From Amia ocellicauda (Eukaryota > Chordata > Actinopteri > Amiiformes > Amiidae): a DNA stretch of 64,000 nt. Shown here piece by piece: positions 31,811 to 42,961 of this stretch (the stretch's first letter is position 1; each line of letters starts with the position of its first letter). The stretch spans positions 682,001-746,000 of the forward strand of contig NW_027102660.1 of the NCBI RefSeq assembly GCF_036373705.1, written 5' to 3'. The notes below the pieces were generated by a model. The model did not search any database. It was not told where the DNA came from and worked only from the letters and a program-made list of their open reading frames with translations. Both the position numbers and the translations under genes were made by a program.

Positions 31811-33713
31811 TTAAATACTGTACAATTCGTTAGTAAGGGTATTAATAAGGGTGTTTTGGCTCTCTATCACCAGGTTTTGCCCCACTAACACAAGTCTTTG
31901 ATTTTGTAACAAAGTATGTAGCAACTCATGCTGACCTTCAGGAAGTAGCTCCGGGGGCTGGTGGCCTGGCTCAGCTTCAAAGGATGGTCGCTCCGGTAAA
32001 TCTCGGTCGAAGGAGGCAGGGAGCGAGCGTATACTCATGGACGGAGACCAAGAAGGCCCTTGCGGTGACACCCTGGCCAAGCGCGGGGTACTGTTCCGCG
32101 TTTCTGTAGCCAAGAAATGGGTCTGGGGGAACGATGTTGAAACCAGGCCGTCGTTGGGTGGTGTGTCAGCCCTGACTGACGGCGACCCATGAGGTTGTTG
32201 GATGCCTCTATTTGTTCCGCCCGACAATGCGGCGGGCTGAATCTGGGGTGTTGAATTACCCCCAGAAGGCTGTGGCCTGAGTAGATGTTGGGGGGTCTCC
32301 ATGACCACCGTGGGGGATCCTCTTGGTGATCTCACCGGGGAAGATGTTTGATCCCACTTAGACGGGGTAATTGTTCTCAATAGCTCATCCACAGAATGAC
32401 TATCCCAAGAGTCTTGGGAAGAATAAAAATATACATTACATTTACATCTTTAAACGGCGACAGAAATCAAACTTAAAACAACATGTCCAGGACATTCAAA
32501 ACCTTTAGCTTTTTTAGACCTTTGAAAATAGCCTTAGACATTCAATACAACGCAATATTATTTACAGACAATATATTTATTAGGACTTGATAATAAATGT
32601 AAAACAGAGAAGCCGCTGTAAATAAACTGTAAATAAACTGTTTCTTAAATGTTTCTTTAAAAACTGTAATATTGTTAATAAAACACACACACACACAACA
32701 ACATTTCATTTTTAAACGAACCTTCCAAGTGTAAACGATTCCTGATCCCGGGACTTCCTGTTTCACAAACGTTTTCACGATCTGTTTAAATATTAAATAC
32801 AATGAACACCTTCAAGCCTTTTCCTACAACCACTTTAAAACAGAAGTATAATAGCGGGAGATAAGTCAAACAACTTACTAAACCCTTTCGGACGGCTTTA
32901 CTTCCTAACCAGACGGTACGGCAATCGGTCATTTCTAAACACGTTCCCCAGAAACAAGCCTAGACCTGTCCGGACTTCTAAAGATCTTTCCCAGAACCCC
33001 CCGCCCTATAGGAAACGCTTAAATCGCTTAAATATTAGCCCTCAACGGGCAAACAAAGCCCTTTTAAAAACATTAAAGTTTGAAAGATCTTACTTACCTC
33101 CACAGAATAATCGTTTCTTATTTTTTTTGGCTGGTTTAGCTTTTTGCACCGCTGTGAAGGTAAGAGACATGTTTAACCTTTAACCACACCGCTTTATAAA
33201 AAGCTTTAACCTCTTACAGGCTGCAGATATATACTCACAGCTATCAGATACCGGGGCTGACGGCCTTTCAGATTCTTGAAAGGTTACTGTTCTAGTAGGT
33301 AAAACGAAACAAGCCCTCGATGTGGAAGGCCTTTCGTTGTCTCGAACCACGTTTCTTAATACTGTTAGACAGGATAATTTTTTAAAATTAACAAAACTGG
33401 ACTCAAACATCTTACAGAAACGTTATACAAACAAACAGGGGTTTAGTTCTTACCCGGTCGGCAGACAGCCTGTCTAGGGACAACCACTTCTCTTGGTCGA
33501 TCCTCGGAGACATTAATCACAGGCCTTTCGATAGTATCTGTGTAATTAAAGAGACCGGCATTAATATATATTAAAACGTTTTCATAACTCTAATGAGCCT
33601 CTTCAAAACCACACACACCCATACATAAGAACCCATGAGCGCAAACACAAAAATCTTACCGTCGTTGTTCCAGATTATCTCCTCAGCGTTGGGAAATAAC
33701 TGCTGTTGACTGG
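31811..33713 (-). pseudogene. Right-end spliced gene, copy B, exon 1 and promoter deleted
   Basis: Exons 2-6 are at 33660-33713, 33454-33537, 33239-33361, 33098-33151 and 31811-32412, with the same sizes and phase-1 junctions as A. Exon 1 and the TATA box lie beyond the truncation at 33809. Exons 2-5 and their introns differ from A far more than the rest of B does. Confidence 0.6.
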
Positions 33714-34391
33714 CTGAAAAATAATTTTACAGAACTTAAAACAGATGTTATAGCCTTATTTACAATACATGCACACAACACGCTCTGAGTCAATGAAAAT
33801 AATCTGAAGCTATTGTGCCTTCTACACCTTACGGTAGCAACAAATCTAACTACTGCTTTACTTTAACATTAATAATGACGGCGACTACGACGACAACAAG
33901 AATAACAACAACAACATCATCATCATCAGATTTTAATTAAAAGTGGCTACACCAGCGTTTACAATTTCAACCTGTCGATGGACGAACGCTCTGAGTGCAC
34001 CGATTTCGGGACACTTCGGAAACTCTTTCAAAGGCAGGACGACCTGCGCTCTGACAGTGCCTGCGTTTAGCCCTACAAGGTGATGCTGAATGGCTTGTTC
34101 AAACGGCTGGTGGTCTTCCGTCACCACCAGACTATCAGAGCTATACTGCGCCTTCAACTACATAAGAGTAACAGCAATGTCGCCGATCCTGCTACGGTCG
34201 TATTGTAACGCAATAACATGTATCGATTTTAAAAGTGTCAGTTCCAGTGCCTCGCAAAGCTACCCTTCTGCGATCGTTTGTTCTCAAGGTCAGGATTTCT
34301 TGCCACTCCGAGGAAGAGAAAACGACGGCCGGCCTTGGGGCAGAGAGATGGCGAAGGGGTAACACGGCACTGGCACGCGTGCACCGCGGGT

Positions 34392-34464
34392 TGTTTCCGC
34401 CCGGTTTCGAACCAGGGACCTTTCGCGTGTGAGGCGAACGTGATAGCCACTACACTACGGAAAC
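34392..34464 (-). tRNA. tRNA-Val(CAC)
   Basis: 73 nt, anticodon CAC, B box GGTTCGAAACC intact, full acceptor stem. Likely functional. Confidence 0.93.
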
Positions 34465-35356
34465 CGACCCGTCCTGGTGTTTCAAATGGCTCCCATCGAA
34501 GCCGGCTGGTAAAACGCGCACAGGGGTTTCCCGTGGGCCAGCCTGTGAGATAAAGGTTTCTATTTTCACTGACCTATTTTGCATTGCTCAAGGGCACATC
34601 AGGACACTTTGGAAACTCTTTCAAAGGAAGAACGCCCTGAGCTATGACAAGACTTACACTTACCCCAACAAGGTGATGCTCAATGGCTTGTTCAAACAGC
34701 TGCTGCTCGTCTTGTGCCACCATCAGACAATCACAAAGCTATTGTGCCTTCTACACCTTACGGTAGCAACAAATCTAACTACTGCTTTACTTTAACAATA
34801 ATAATGACGGCGACCACGACGACAACAAGAAAAACAAGAACAACAACAACAACAAGAACAAGAACAACAACATCATCATCATCATCATCATCATATTTCA
34901 ATTAAAAGTGGCTACACCAGCGTTTACAATTTCAACCTGTCGACGGACGGACGCTCTGAGTGCACCAATTTCGGGACACTTAGGAAACTCTATCAAAGGC
35001 AGGTCGCCCTGCGCTCTGACAGTGCCTGCACTTAGCCCAACAAGGTGATGCTGAATGGCTTGTTCAAACGGCTGGAGGTCCTCCGTCACCACCAGACTAT
35101 CAGAGCTATACTGCGCCTTCGACTACATAAGAGTAACAGCAATGTCGCTGATCCTGCTACGGTCGTATTGTAACAGCTACAACATGTATCGATTTTAAAA
35201 GTGTGAGTTCCAGCGCCTCGCAAAGCTACCCTTCTGCGATCGTTTATTCTCAAGGTCAGGATTTCTTGCCACTCCGAGGAAGAGAAAATGACGGCCGGCC
35301 TTGGGGCAGAGAGATGGCGACGGGTAACATGGCACTGGCACGCGTGCACCGCGGGT

Positions 35357-35429
35357 TGTTTCCGCCCGGTTTCGAACCGGGGACCTTTCGCGTGTGAGGC
35401 AAACGTGATAGCCACTACACTACGGAAAA
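35357..35429 (-). tRNA. tRNA-Val(CAC), first base changed
   Basis: 73 nt with a good body and intact B box. The first base is T instead of G, so the first acceptor pair is lost (T-C). Possibly still transcribed. Confidence 0.85.
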
Positions 35430-35718
35430 CGACCCGTCCTGGCGTTTCGAATGCCTCCCATCGAAGCAGGCTGATAAAACGCGCACAGGCGTTTCCCGTG
35501 GGCCAGCCTGTGAGATAAAGGTTTCTATTTTCACTGACCTATTTTGCATTGCTAAAGGGCACATCAGGACACTTCGGAAACTCTTTCAAAGGCAGGACGC
35601 CCTGCGCTCTGACAGTGCCTGCACTTAACCCAACAAGGTGATGCTGAATGGCTTGTTCAAACGGCTGGTGGTCTTCCGTCACCACCAGACTATGAGAGCT
35701 ATACTGCGCCTTCAACTA

Positions 35719-35724
35719 CATAAG
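35719..35724 (+). other. Left target-site duplication CATAAG of copy C
   Basis: Six bases directly before the left ITR, repeated at 51738-51743 after the right ITR. A 6-bp duplication is the Polinton hallmark. Confidence 0.92.
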
Positions 35725-35909
35725 AGTAGATAGTAGGGGTTTTTGGGCGCGGCCTATTTTGTTATGACGTATGCCCTAAGCTTATTAATATTCCTACGTC
35801 ATAATTGGGGGGCGTGATTTTAGGTAGAGTTATTTCCTTAATTATTCCTACGTCATATCCGTCAGAAAGTGTGCACCCATAAAACCCTGAACAACAAGGC
35901 CACCCATAA
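35725..35909 (+). repeat. Left inverted terminal repeat, copy C (185 bp)
   Basis: Matches the reverse complement of 51553-51737 with a few differences. It contains TATGACGTA in three places (35763-35771; reverse orientation 35795-35803 and 35849-35857), CRE/ATF-like sites of the kind known in adenovirus terminal repeats. Confidence 0.95.
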
Positions 35910-35953
35910 ATACCCCCACCCCTCTGAAGGCAATGCCCCGAAACTCTCCTCTC

Positions 35954-35960
35954 TATTTAA
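35954..35960 (+). promoter_or_regulatory. TATA box of ORF1, copy C
   Basis: TATTTAA 68-74 bases before the ORF1 ATG at 36028. It lies just inside the ITR and is preserved in D but deleted in A and B. Confidence 0.55.
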
Positions 35961-36027
35961 GAACCCGCGCTTCTTTTAGGCAATACCTCTTTAATTCTCA
36001 GCTTCTGAAACATCCCGCTTCTTCAAC

Positions 36028-36432
36028 ATGTCCAGCGACATCAACATGAAACCCCGCAAGAAACAATCCCGGGCAAGGGTTCCTGTACTCACCAATTTGA
36101 AGATTGAACGCTCCTGGGTGTTGTTCTGGGGGGCTCGACGGGGTAACCGCTTTAAAAGGGATCCCAGCTATGTTGGAGTGGAGCTTCTTGCTTTGGGAGA
36201 GAAGGAGGGTACGTTGGAACCTTTTGAGACGGTAATTGAATACTCTTATGAGGACTGGTTGAAGGTGATGGCCTGGAGAGATCTGGGGCTTGTGGATAAG
36301 ACTCTAGAAGGCTTGCAAGAGGGTCCAAGAGAATGCGAAATGGAGTCTCCGACTCAGGGTTTTGAAAGGTGTGAATGGGAAAGCTTGCAGAACTACGACA
36401 GACGACGTGTGGGGTTTTGGAGGGGGGTCTGA
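36028..36432 (+). pseudogene. Left-end ORF1, copy C, internal deletion
   Basis: It begins MSSDINMKPRKKQSRARV, a basic N-terminus that could be a nuclear signal. About 281 bases present in A, B and D are missing after 36396, which shifts the frame and ends the product at 134 codons. The acidic C-terminal region is lost from the frame. Confidence 0.7.
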
Positions 36433-36472
36433 CGGCTCAGGGGCTACTCTCTTCTAAGAGGGCGGTGTGTCG

Positions 36473-36500
36473 TGACGTAGTGAAGAGATAGGATAAAAGG
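36473..36500 (+). promoter_or_regulatory. ORF2 promoter with CRE/ATF-like site, copy C
   Basis: TGACGTA (36473-36479) and GATAAAAGG before ORF2. Confidence 0.5.
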
Positions 36501-36535
36501 TGCAACAATTCATTCATGGTTTAAAATTAAAGAGA

Positions 36536-37384
36536 ATGTCTTACCCGAAAGCTGCGGACGTCGACAGGCTCTACAGGCCTCTTCAAACCCGGGATCACCC
36601 CTGGTTCTATTCCCCAGATTTTGTATACACTCTGGAACCCTTTGACTGTGGTTACTCTCCAAGACCTCAGACCCCGGTCCCTCAGGACGAAACAACATGC
36701 GGTGCGATGGATGTCCAAATGAGTCTCGGGGATCCCCAGCCTCTGGAGCTCATGGAGGGCCTCGATTTTGCCGAATTGTCTAACGTCTGTGCGTCTCAGG
36801 AGGGGGTCAGTCCAATGGATGGAGAAACACCCCACAAACCACCAGGCGACCCAATGAGCATCGGACTGTCCCGGGGGCGTGATGAAGACGCAGGATTCTT
36901 GCCCGGGGTATGTGACCAAGTAAGCAGAGTGGTTAAAAGCACCCTGGTGTATATTCTGAGTGCTCTCATCGACCGAGCTCTGAAAGAAGTCTGTCGGGGG
37001 TGTGAAGTGAATCACCCCAGTCAGTTGAGACACAGTTGTTTGTTTGAACCAGACCGTTACTATTTCCTGTTCTATTTCAACGTGTTTTACAGAAGACTGA
37101 ACAAACCGTGGCTGAAACCGGCACTAATCAAGGCGCTCTCTTACTCCCACATACATGTCACTGTGGGACAAGTCCAGAAAATCATAGATGAGATTTTGCT
37201 GGAGCTGAAAAAGGAGCCGTTTATAATAGAGAAACTTGGGCAGCTGCTCAATGACCTGGATGAGCCGAGTAGAAAAACCGCTGGCAAGCTAAAAGCTTAT
37301 TTCTTCCGTAAAGAAGTTAAAGCTGGGGGCAGCGACGAAGAATTCGACATCTACGCCACTGATTCAGACTCTGACCTGAACTAA
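36536..37384 (+). CDS. Left-end protein ORF2 with Cys/His cluster, copy C
   Basis: 282 aa from the ATG matching the other copies; the frame is also open 36 bases upstream. It has HPSQ in the Cys/His cluster like D. Several residues differ from A/B in the Pro-rich part. Confidence 0.75.
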   Translation: MSYPKAADVDRLYRPLQTRDHPWFYSPDFVYTLEPFDCGYSPRPQTPVPQDETTCGAMDVQMSLGDPQPLELMEGLDFAELSNVCASQEGVSPMDGETPHKPPGDPMSIGLSRGRDEDAGFLPGVCDQVSRVVKSTLVYILSALIDRALKEVCRGCEVNHPSQLRHSCLFEPDRYYFLFYFNVFYRRLNKPWLKPALIKALSYSHIHVTVGQVQKIIDEILLELKKEPFIIEKLGQLLNDLDEPSRKTAGKLKAYFFRKEVKAGGSDEEFDIYATDSDSDLN

Positions 37385-37396
37385 GGGACTTTGAAC

Positions 37397-37789
37397 ATGG
37401 GGAATGTTCTGGACTGCTTCTGCAACTGGTTCTGTCATCAACACTCAGCAGCTAACCTGAGAGCGCTATTACACCATGTGCTTGACAGAAAAGTAGCCAA
37501 CGCGAGCCTTTTCTCTACAGATTTAACCATCGATGAGGATCAACTTTCAAACCTGGAAAAGTGAATGGCTGCTGTAACAAAGACCGGGGGGTACGAACAC
37601 TGGGATGAAGGGCTCAAGGGGGCCAAGAATGATATTAGGCCATTTCATCAACATCTGTATGACCTTTTACTGAGCATGTTTAATACACCTCTGTTTACTT
37701 TTAAAATAGGTCATATTGTTGTTTTATTTACATATGTAACTGAGGTGTGTGCCTACAAGATAAAGAAACAGGTATATTTGTTGATATAG
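37397..37789 (+). pseudogene. Bcl-2-like small protein, broken by TGA, copy C
   Basis: TGA at 37562-37564, the same codon as in A and B. Copy D has TTA there. Confidence 0.5.
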
Positions 37790-37900
37790 ATCAAGTAACC
37801 AATCATCTGATTTCTTTTTGTCTGGACCGTAGAAAAAATTGTTGTGTATGTTATACTTTTCTCAAATGTGTAAAAAGGGGTATCTGCTCTCCTGAAGTTG

Positions 37901-37922
37901 AATAAAAAACCTTGTATAAAAA
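37901..37922 (+). promoter_or_regulatory. Poly(A) signal and integrase TATA box, copy C
   Basis: AATAAA (37901-37906) and TATAAAAA (37915-37922), 40 bases before the integrase ATG. Confidence 0.55.
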
Positions 37923-37961
37923 CTTTGCGCATAGTGTGGGTCTGTGTGGTTATTTGACAGA

Positions 37962-39137
37962 ATGACTCGGCAAGCTCCCCAAATGCAGGAACTATACTAC
38001 AACCCAGCCAAGATTGGGGGTTTGGCGGGTAAGAAGGGTTTTCAAAGAGGACTCGCTGAGGCCGGAGTGAAGGTTAATGATGTGGTTGTTTCAGAATGGT
38101 TACGGGAACAAGACGCCTATACCTTACATAAACCTCTCAGGATTAACTTTAAAAGAAACCGCGTATATGCAACTGACATAGATTCACAATGGCAAATGGA
38201 TCTAGTCGATATGTCAAATTTATCAAAACATAACAATGGTCACAAATTGATGTTGATGTGTATCGATGTGTTATCAAAATATGCCTGGGCTCGCATTCTA
38301 CATAATAAAACAGGTCGGGCGGTGACAAGGGCCTTTGAGGATATATTGTCCCAGGGTCGATGTCCTAAAAAACTGCAGACTGATAAAGGAAAAGAGTTTC
38401 TCAACAGAGAATTTCAGAATCTACTGAAGAGACACAAAATACATCATTTCACCACCGGTAATGAGCTTAGGGCATCGGTAGTGGAGAGGTTTAACCGCAC
38501 CATAAAGACCAAAATGTGGAGATATTTTACAGCGGTCAACACGTTCAAGTATTTTGATAAAGTTCAGGATTTTATCGATGCTTACAACCAAGGGTATCAC
38601 ACCAGTATTAAAATGAAGCCTTTAGATGTTGATCAAAGTAATTCTTTTAAGGTCTATAAAAAATTATACCGACCATTTATTAAGAAGGGAAAAACTACTT
38701 ATTAGTTCAACATCGGTGATGTGGTTCGCGTTTCAAAGCTAAGGAGTACTTTTGCCAAAGGTTATGAACAAACATTTTCTGACGAATATTTTACAGTTAC
38801 CGAACAGTTGGCTAGAGACCCCCCCGTGTACCGGTTAAAAGACTATGACAGGGAGGATATAGAAGGAACGTTTTACGAAGCCGAGTTACAAAAAATTATT
38901 GTGGGTAAAGACAGTGTATACAGAGTTGAAAAGATATTAGCTGAAAAAACCCAGAACCGGAAAAAATATGTGTTGATGAAATGGCTTGGATGGCCTGAAA
39001 AGTTCAATAGTTGGGTCCCGGAACAACAGGTTTGCGATATTCAATCCTTATTACAACATGCCCGCGGGTGTGTTGGGGGCATTACTTTCGATTCTCAAGA
39101 TGGAATCAGGAGGCTTCTACGTGACTCTACCCAGTAA
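37962..39137 (+). pseudogene. int: DDE integrase with chromodomain, copy C, one internal stop
   Basis: The catalytic triad region is intact (first Asp in QMDLVDM, second in LQTDKGKEF, Glu in VVERFNRT). TAG at 38703-38705 stops the frame after the catalytic core, so the chromodomain is read only from a downstream start. The normal stop is also lost (TTA instead of TAA near 39050), extending the second frame into the penton gene to 39137. Confidence 0.9.
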
Positions 39138-39832
39138 TGCCTATCTCGATATATATCCTAAAAATGAAATATCCAGTTACACGGTACAATTTGGAAAATC
39201 TATAGATCTAAGGGGGTCGTGGGAAGTGGGGTTGGCGGAAATACAGTATCCTTACACTTGGGCTGTTTTACAAGATAAGGATGCCACCTTCGCCATTTTT
39301 GATGATGTTAAAAAGAGTCAATGGACATTCACGATACAAGGAGGTTATTATGACAATGTGGATAAAATATTAGATGAGATGCATAAACAGTTCTCAGAAG
39401 GCACCCCCAACATCAAGCTATATTACAACCCTATTAAAAACAGAGTGTACAAGGTGTCAAAACCAGGTATTAGCATTCAAACCAGCGGCCAACTGGGGCG
39501 TATATTTGGGTTCTATTCTGACACAGAGAGCAGGTTCTCAGAAGTGGTGGGGCGGCTTTTACACTCTTTATGTGTATACGGATATCATAACCCACCAGAG
39601 GGTCGGGGATAGTTATGTCCCCCTTTTGAGAAATGTACTTATTAAAGGTAAAAGCAATGACATGGTCACAATTACTTATGACAAACCACACTACGTACCA
39701 GTCTCAAATACCCACTTTGACAACATCACGATCGAAGTAAAATCGGATCAGAATATCAACGTACCCTTCCGCTTCAGTAAAGTTAATGTCAAACTACATT
39801 TTCGACCCCTGAAACAGTTTGTACATTATTAA
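39100..39832 (+). pseudogene. Penton-like minor capsid protein, copy C, frameshifted
   Basis: No 4-base deletion as in A/B, but the shared shift in the G run after the SEVV codons (about 39544-39554) ends the first frame at 39612. The C-terminal part reads on in another frame to 39832. Confidence 0.75.
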
Positions 39833-39833
39833 A

Positions 39834-40324
39834 ATGGCTACCTCGAGGGGTTATGTAGATCCTAGCGCCTATGTGGATTATTACAAGATGCAAGATGGAA
39901 CGGCTTGCCCGGTATTGTAGGAGCCCCCACAATGTATGGCGCCGGTCTAGGAGGACTCTTTCGTGGTCTCTTTAGAATGGCCATACCCCTGCTTAAGAGA
40001 GGCTTTGCTATAGCCAGACCCCACTTGAAATCAGCGGCTAAAAATATTGTTAGTGACGTGTTCACCAATGTTATGAACCGGCCAGCTAGCCATGAGCATC
40101 AGGAGGGTTCGGGTCTCATGGTAATGGCGAGGAGGGGGGGGTAAAAGAAGAAACAGCATGTGTCCACCAGGGGGCGACAAAGATCCGTGGCTAACAAAAA
40201 ACGAAGAATCTCTCATTCTCCAACATATCGTGGAAACACTCGGAGAAGGAAGCAGCACAAGAAAAAACCTGCAAAAAGAAAGTCTCAAAGAAAGAAAAAT
40301 AGAGCCTCAGGATACATCTTTTAA
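39834..40324 (+). pseudogene. pX/Mu-like basic core protein, copy C, broken
   Basis: One base is missing near 39896 in the N-terminal part, one extra G lies in the run near 40140, and two extra bases near 40176 shift the basic tail. Fragments are open from 39905 and 40158. Confidence 0.65.
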
Positions 40325-40326
40325 AC

Positions 40327-41642
40327 ATGTCTTTTGTCCATCGGAAGAGTCTATCGGAAGAATGCGTCAAATCAGAACTGGATCTGTTTACAGTTCCATA
40401 CACTCAAACGAGTATAGATAAGATCATATATGTAGAGATTCCCCCTCTTTCTGCAATTTCAGACACGGCCCCTCTGGAGTTTTTTATAGCTGGCAATGGC
40501 GAGGATTATATTGATTTGAATAACACATTTATTTTAATGAACTGTAAAGTGACTGATGAGGATGGCGATGCAATCGAGAAGACGACCAACGCTGGGGTCA
40601 TCAATTACCCGGTGGCCACCATGTTTTCACAGGTGGATGTGACCCTGGGAGATCGGCTCATTAGTCAAAGCAGCAATACTTACCCCTATAGAGCCATGAT
40701 GGAGTGTATACTTAATTATAGTGAGGAGACCCTAAGCAAACAGTTCAGCCCCGGCCTTTTCTTCAAAGACATCCCGGAAGCTATGGACGACAAGGATCCA
40801 GAGGGACTCAATAAGGGTTTGCAAAAAAGAATGGCCTTTTCAACAGAAGGGAGGACCTTTGAGCTAATGGGGCATATCCATGCAGACATATTTTTCCAAG
40901 AAAAACTCATGCTCAACGGGGTAGACATTAAAATTAAAATGATCCGTAGTAAAAGTGCTTTTTGTCTGATGACCCCTGATACTGAAAAATATAAACTGAC
41001 CATATTATCGGCCTCGCTGTTTGTGAAAAAAGTGTCCGTCTCCCCGGCGGTTAAACTAGGACACGCGCAGGCGTTAATGACGGCAAACACCAAGTACCCG
41101 ATCGAAAGAGTCTATATGAAAGTCCACAGTATCCCCGCAGGGACACGGGTGATGAACCAGGAAAATCTGTTTCTAGGACAGCTCCCAAAACAGGTTATTA
41201 TAGGTCTCGAAGATAATGATGCATTTACCGGGGTTTACAACAAGAACCCCTTTAACTTTAAACATTATAACGCGGAATTTATAGCGTTGTACGTCGATGG
41301 TGTGCAGGTTCCATCCAGACCTTTTCAACCTGACTTTGAAAACGGCAATGCGGTTCGTGAATATGACAGTCTAGTACTGGCTACGGGTCGCCATCTCAAG
41401 GATCAAACTCCCGGCTGATCGATCGCCGGGAATACTGCAGCGGTTACACCCTGTACGGTTTCAACCTGACCCCTGACGAAGAGTGTGGACAACATTTTTC
41501 ACAGATGAAGACGGGCAATATGCGTTTGGAGATGCGTTTCAAGCAGCCTCTACCACGCACTGTAAATATGGTCGTGTATGCAGTGTTTGACAACATTATT
41601 GAGGTGAATCAGAGGAGAAACGTTATGTATGATTATTATTAA
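40327..41642 (+). pseudogene. mcp: Major capsid protein, copy C, frameshifted late
   Basis: Open for 363 codons, then two extra bases near 41411 shift the frame; the last ~75 codons of the second jelly roll follow in another frame and end at the usual stop. The N-terminus has a small insertion relative to other copies (HRK before SLSEECV). Confidence 0.88.
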
Positions 41643-41643
41643 A

Positions 41644-42201
41644 ATGAACACCAGAGAGCTCAACCACATCATGAATGCCCTGGCCAGCTCACGGAAACTG
41701 TTTCAAGGAGTCTACACCTGCGATCAGCTGCCTAAATTTAAGATCAAGAATTTACCTGCAATGTACATAATCAACACACACCCTAAAAACATGCCCGGAG
41801 AACATTGGCTGGCTATTTATCTAAGGGAGGACCACCGTGGTGAATTTTTTGATTCCTATGCAAACCCCCCGGATTTCAGACCTTTCCCTCGGAAGATCAA
41901 TAACTTTCTGCTCAACAACTGTCAAGAAACCATTTACAGCGGTCGTCAAGTACAAAGTCTTCAGACCTTCACTTGTGGTCAACACTGTGTGTTTTTCTTA
42001 TATCATAGATCTAAAGGAAGGTCATACCCCGATATTATGGCCTTGTACAGTGAGGATTTAGGCCAAAATGATAAAAAAGTGGCAGAGTTTGTCAGGACAC
42101 TGTGGACCCCCCCTTATAACACAATGACTTACGACCCTAGCCAGCCGTGTATACAGATGGGGTGTTCTTGTGAGGATTTTAAAAGATGTCATGCGTGTTA
42201 A
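41644..42201 (+). CDS. pro: Adenain-like cysteine protease, copy C
   Basis: Intact, 185 aa, catalytic residues present. It differs from A/B at a few positions (Ser for Gly near residue 15, Thr for Ala near 25). Confidence 0.92.
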   Translation: MNTRELNHIMNALASSRKLFQGVYTCDQLPKFKIKNLPAMYIINTHPKNMPGEHWLAIYLREDHRGEFFDSYANPPDFRPFPRKINNFLLNNCQETIYSGRQVQSLQTFTCGQHCVFFLYHRSKGRSYPDIMALYSEDLGQNDKKVAEFVRTLWTPPYNTMTYDPSQPCIQMGCSCEDFKRCHAC

Positions 42202-42380
42202 GGTGAAAAAATAATGAAAACAGCCTTTGAATCATTAGTTTTGTTTTTATTCAACACAATTCTTATACAAAGCAGGGGTTATGGTATAAATAAATGTACA
42301 ACATTTGAAAAATAAAAAATAAAAATAAAAAATTGTTTGTCGGGTCATTATTTACAGGGGAGACAAATAAAAACATGAGA
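42202..42380. terminator. Convergent poly(A) region, copy C
   Basis: AATAAA signals on both strands as in A; the A-tract is interrupted by T. Confidence 0.55.
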
Positions 42381-42959
42381 TTAATAAGCTTCCCAACAAT
42401 GGATAGATCCTGAGGATGGTCGCTCAGCATGGTCAGAGTAATGAGATATCGGAGTCAGATCAGGCTCCACCTCTTTACACAGACGGATTTTTTGTCGCGT
42501 TTCCTGGTTAGGAACTGTTGATTGGGGCATGTTCAGACAGGCCATCGCCTGTAGGAAAGCATTCCAGCCTACAGGTCGGCGACTATCGGGTACCTTATTA
42601 GTGCTAGTGACACTCTTCAACAAATCAAACATGTGTGAACCTTTGATCACCGCAACATCTTTATCAACCGTTCCCCCCGCATCAGCCCCAGAACCATTTT
42701 CTTGAGAGGCCATGGTTAAAGTTAAAATGTTTTGATCTTTTTCACCCTGTCTAACCAGACGGAGGTAGCGCTGTAACGTGTTGGTATACAACTGGGCTTT
42801 GGAATACTGATTTAAATCGGCCCTGGCCTGTATAGCTTTCATTTCAGAGTCCAGGTTGTTTTCGGCCGTTTGTCTAATGGGCTCTGGCCCGACAACATTT
42901 TTTCTCAGTTTCTCAAGCTGCTCCTGAGGGATCAAAAACATTTTCTGAGCATATTCCAT
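42381..42959 (-). pseudogene. Conserved Polinton protein of unknown function, copy C, internal deletion
   Basis: An in-frame loss of 165 bases (55 codons) between two TCA triplets removes the acidic linker and the RNMPARSKRH motif. The frame also runs about 30 codons past the A/B stop, which may be the original C-terminus. Confidence 0.65.
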
Positions 42960-42961
42960 TA

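Larger units (their letters stand above)
19279..33809 (+). mobile_element. Polinton/adintovirus-like element, copy B, truncated at both ends
   Basis: The left junction is identical to that of A (CGCT at 19279-19282). The right end stops at about 33808 inside intron 1 of the spliced gene and joins the tRNA repeat through two shared bases (AG), so exon 1, its promoter and the right ITR are gone. Up to about 32535 it matches A almost base for base; beyond that it diverges. Confidence 0.9.
33810..35724. repeat. tRNA-Val repeat array between copies B and C
   Basis: Units with minus-strand tRNAs at 34392 and 35357. Simple-repeat tracts lie at about 33872-33928 and 34797-34895. Empty CATAAG sites at 34161 and 35126 are 965 bases apart, which gives the unit length. 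The final unit before copy C is only 593 bases because one internal segment is missing. Each full unit has two diverged copies of a ~150-bp segment (for example about 34600-34745 and 34975-35105). Confidence 0.85.
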
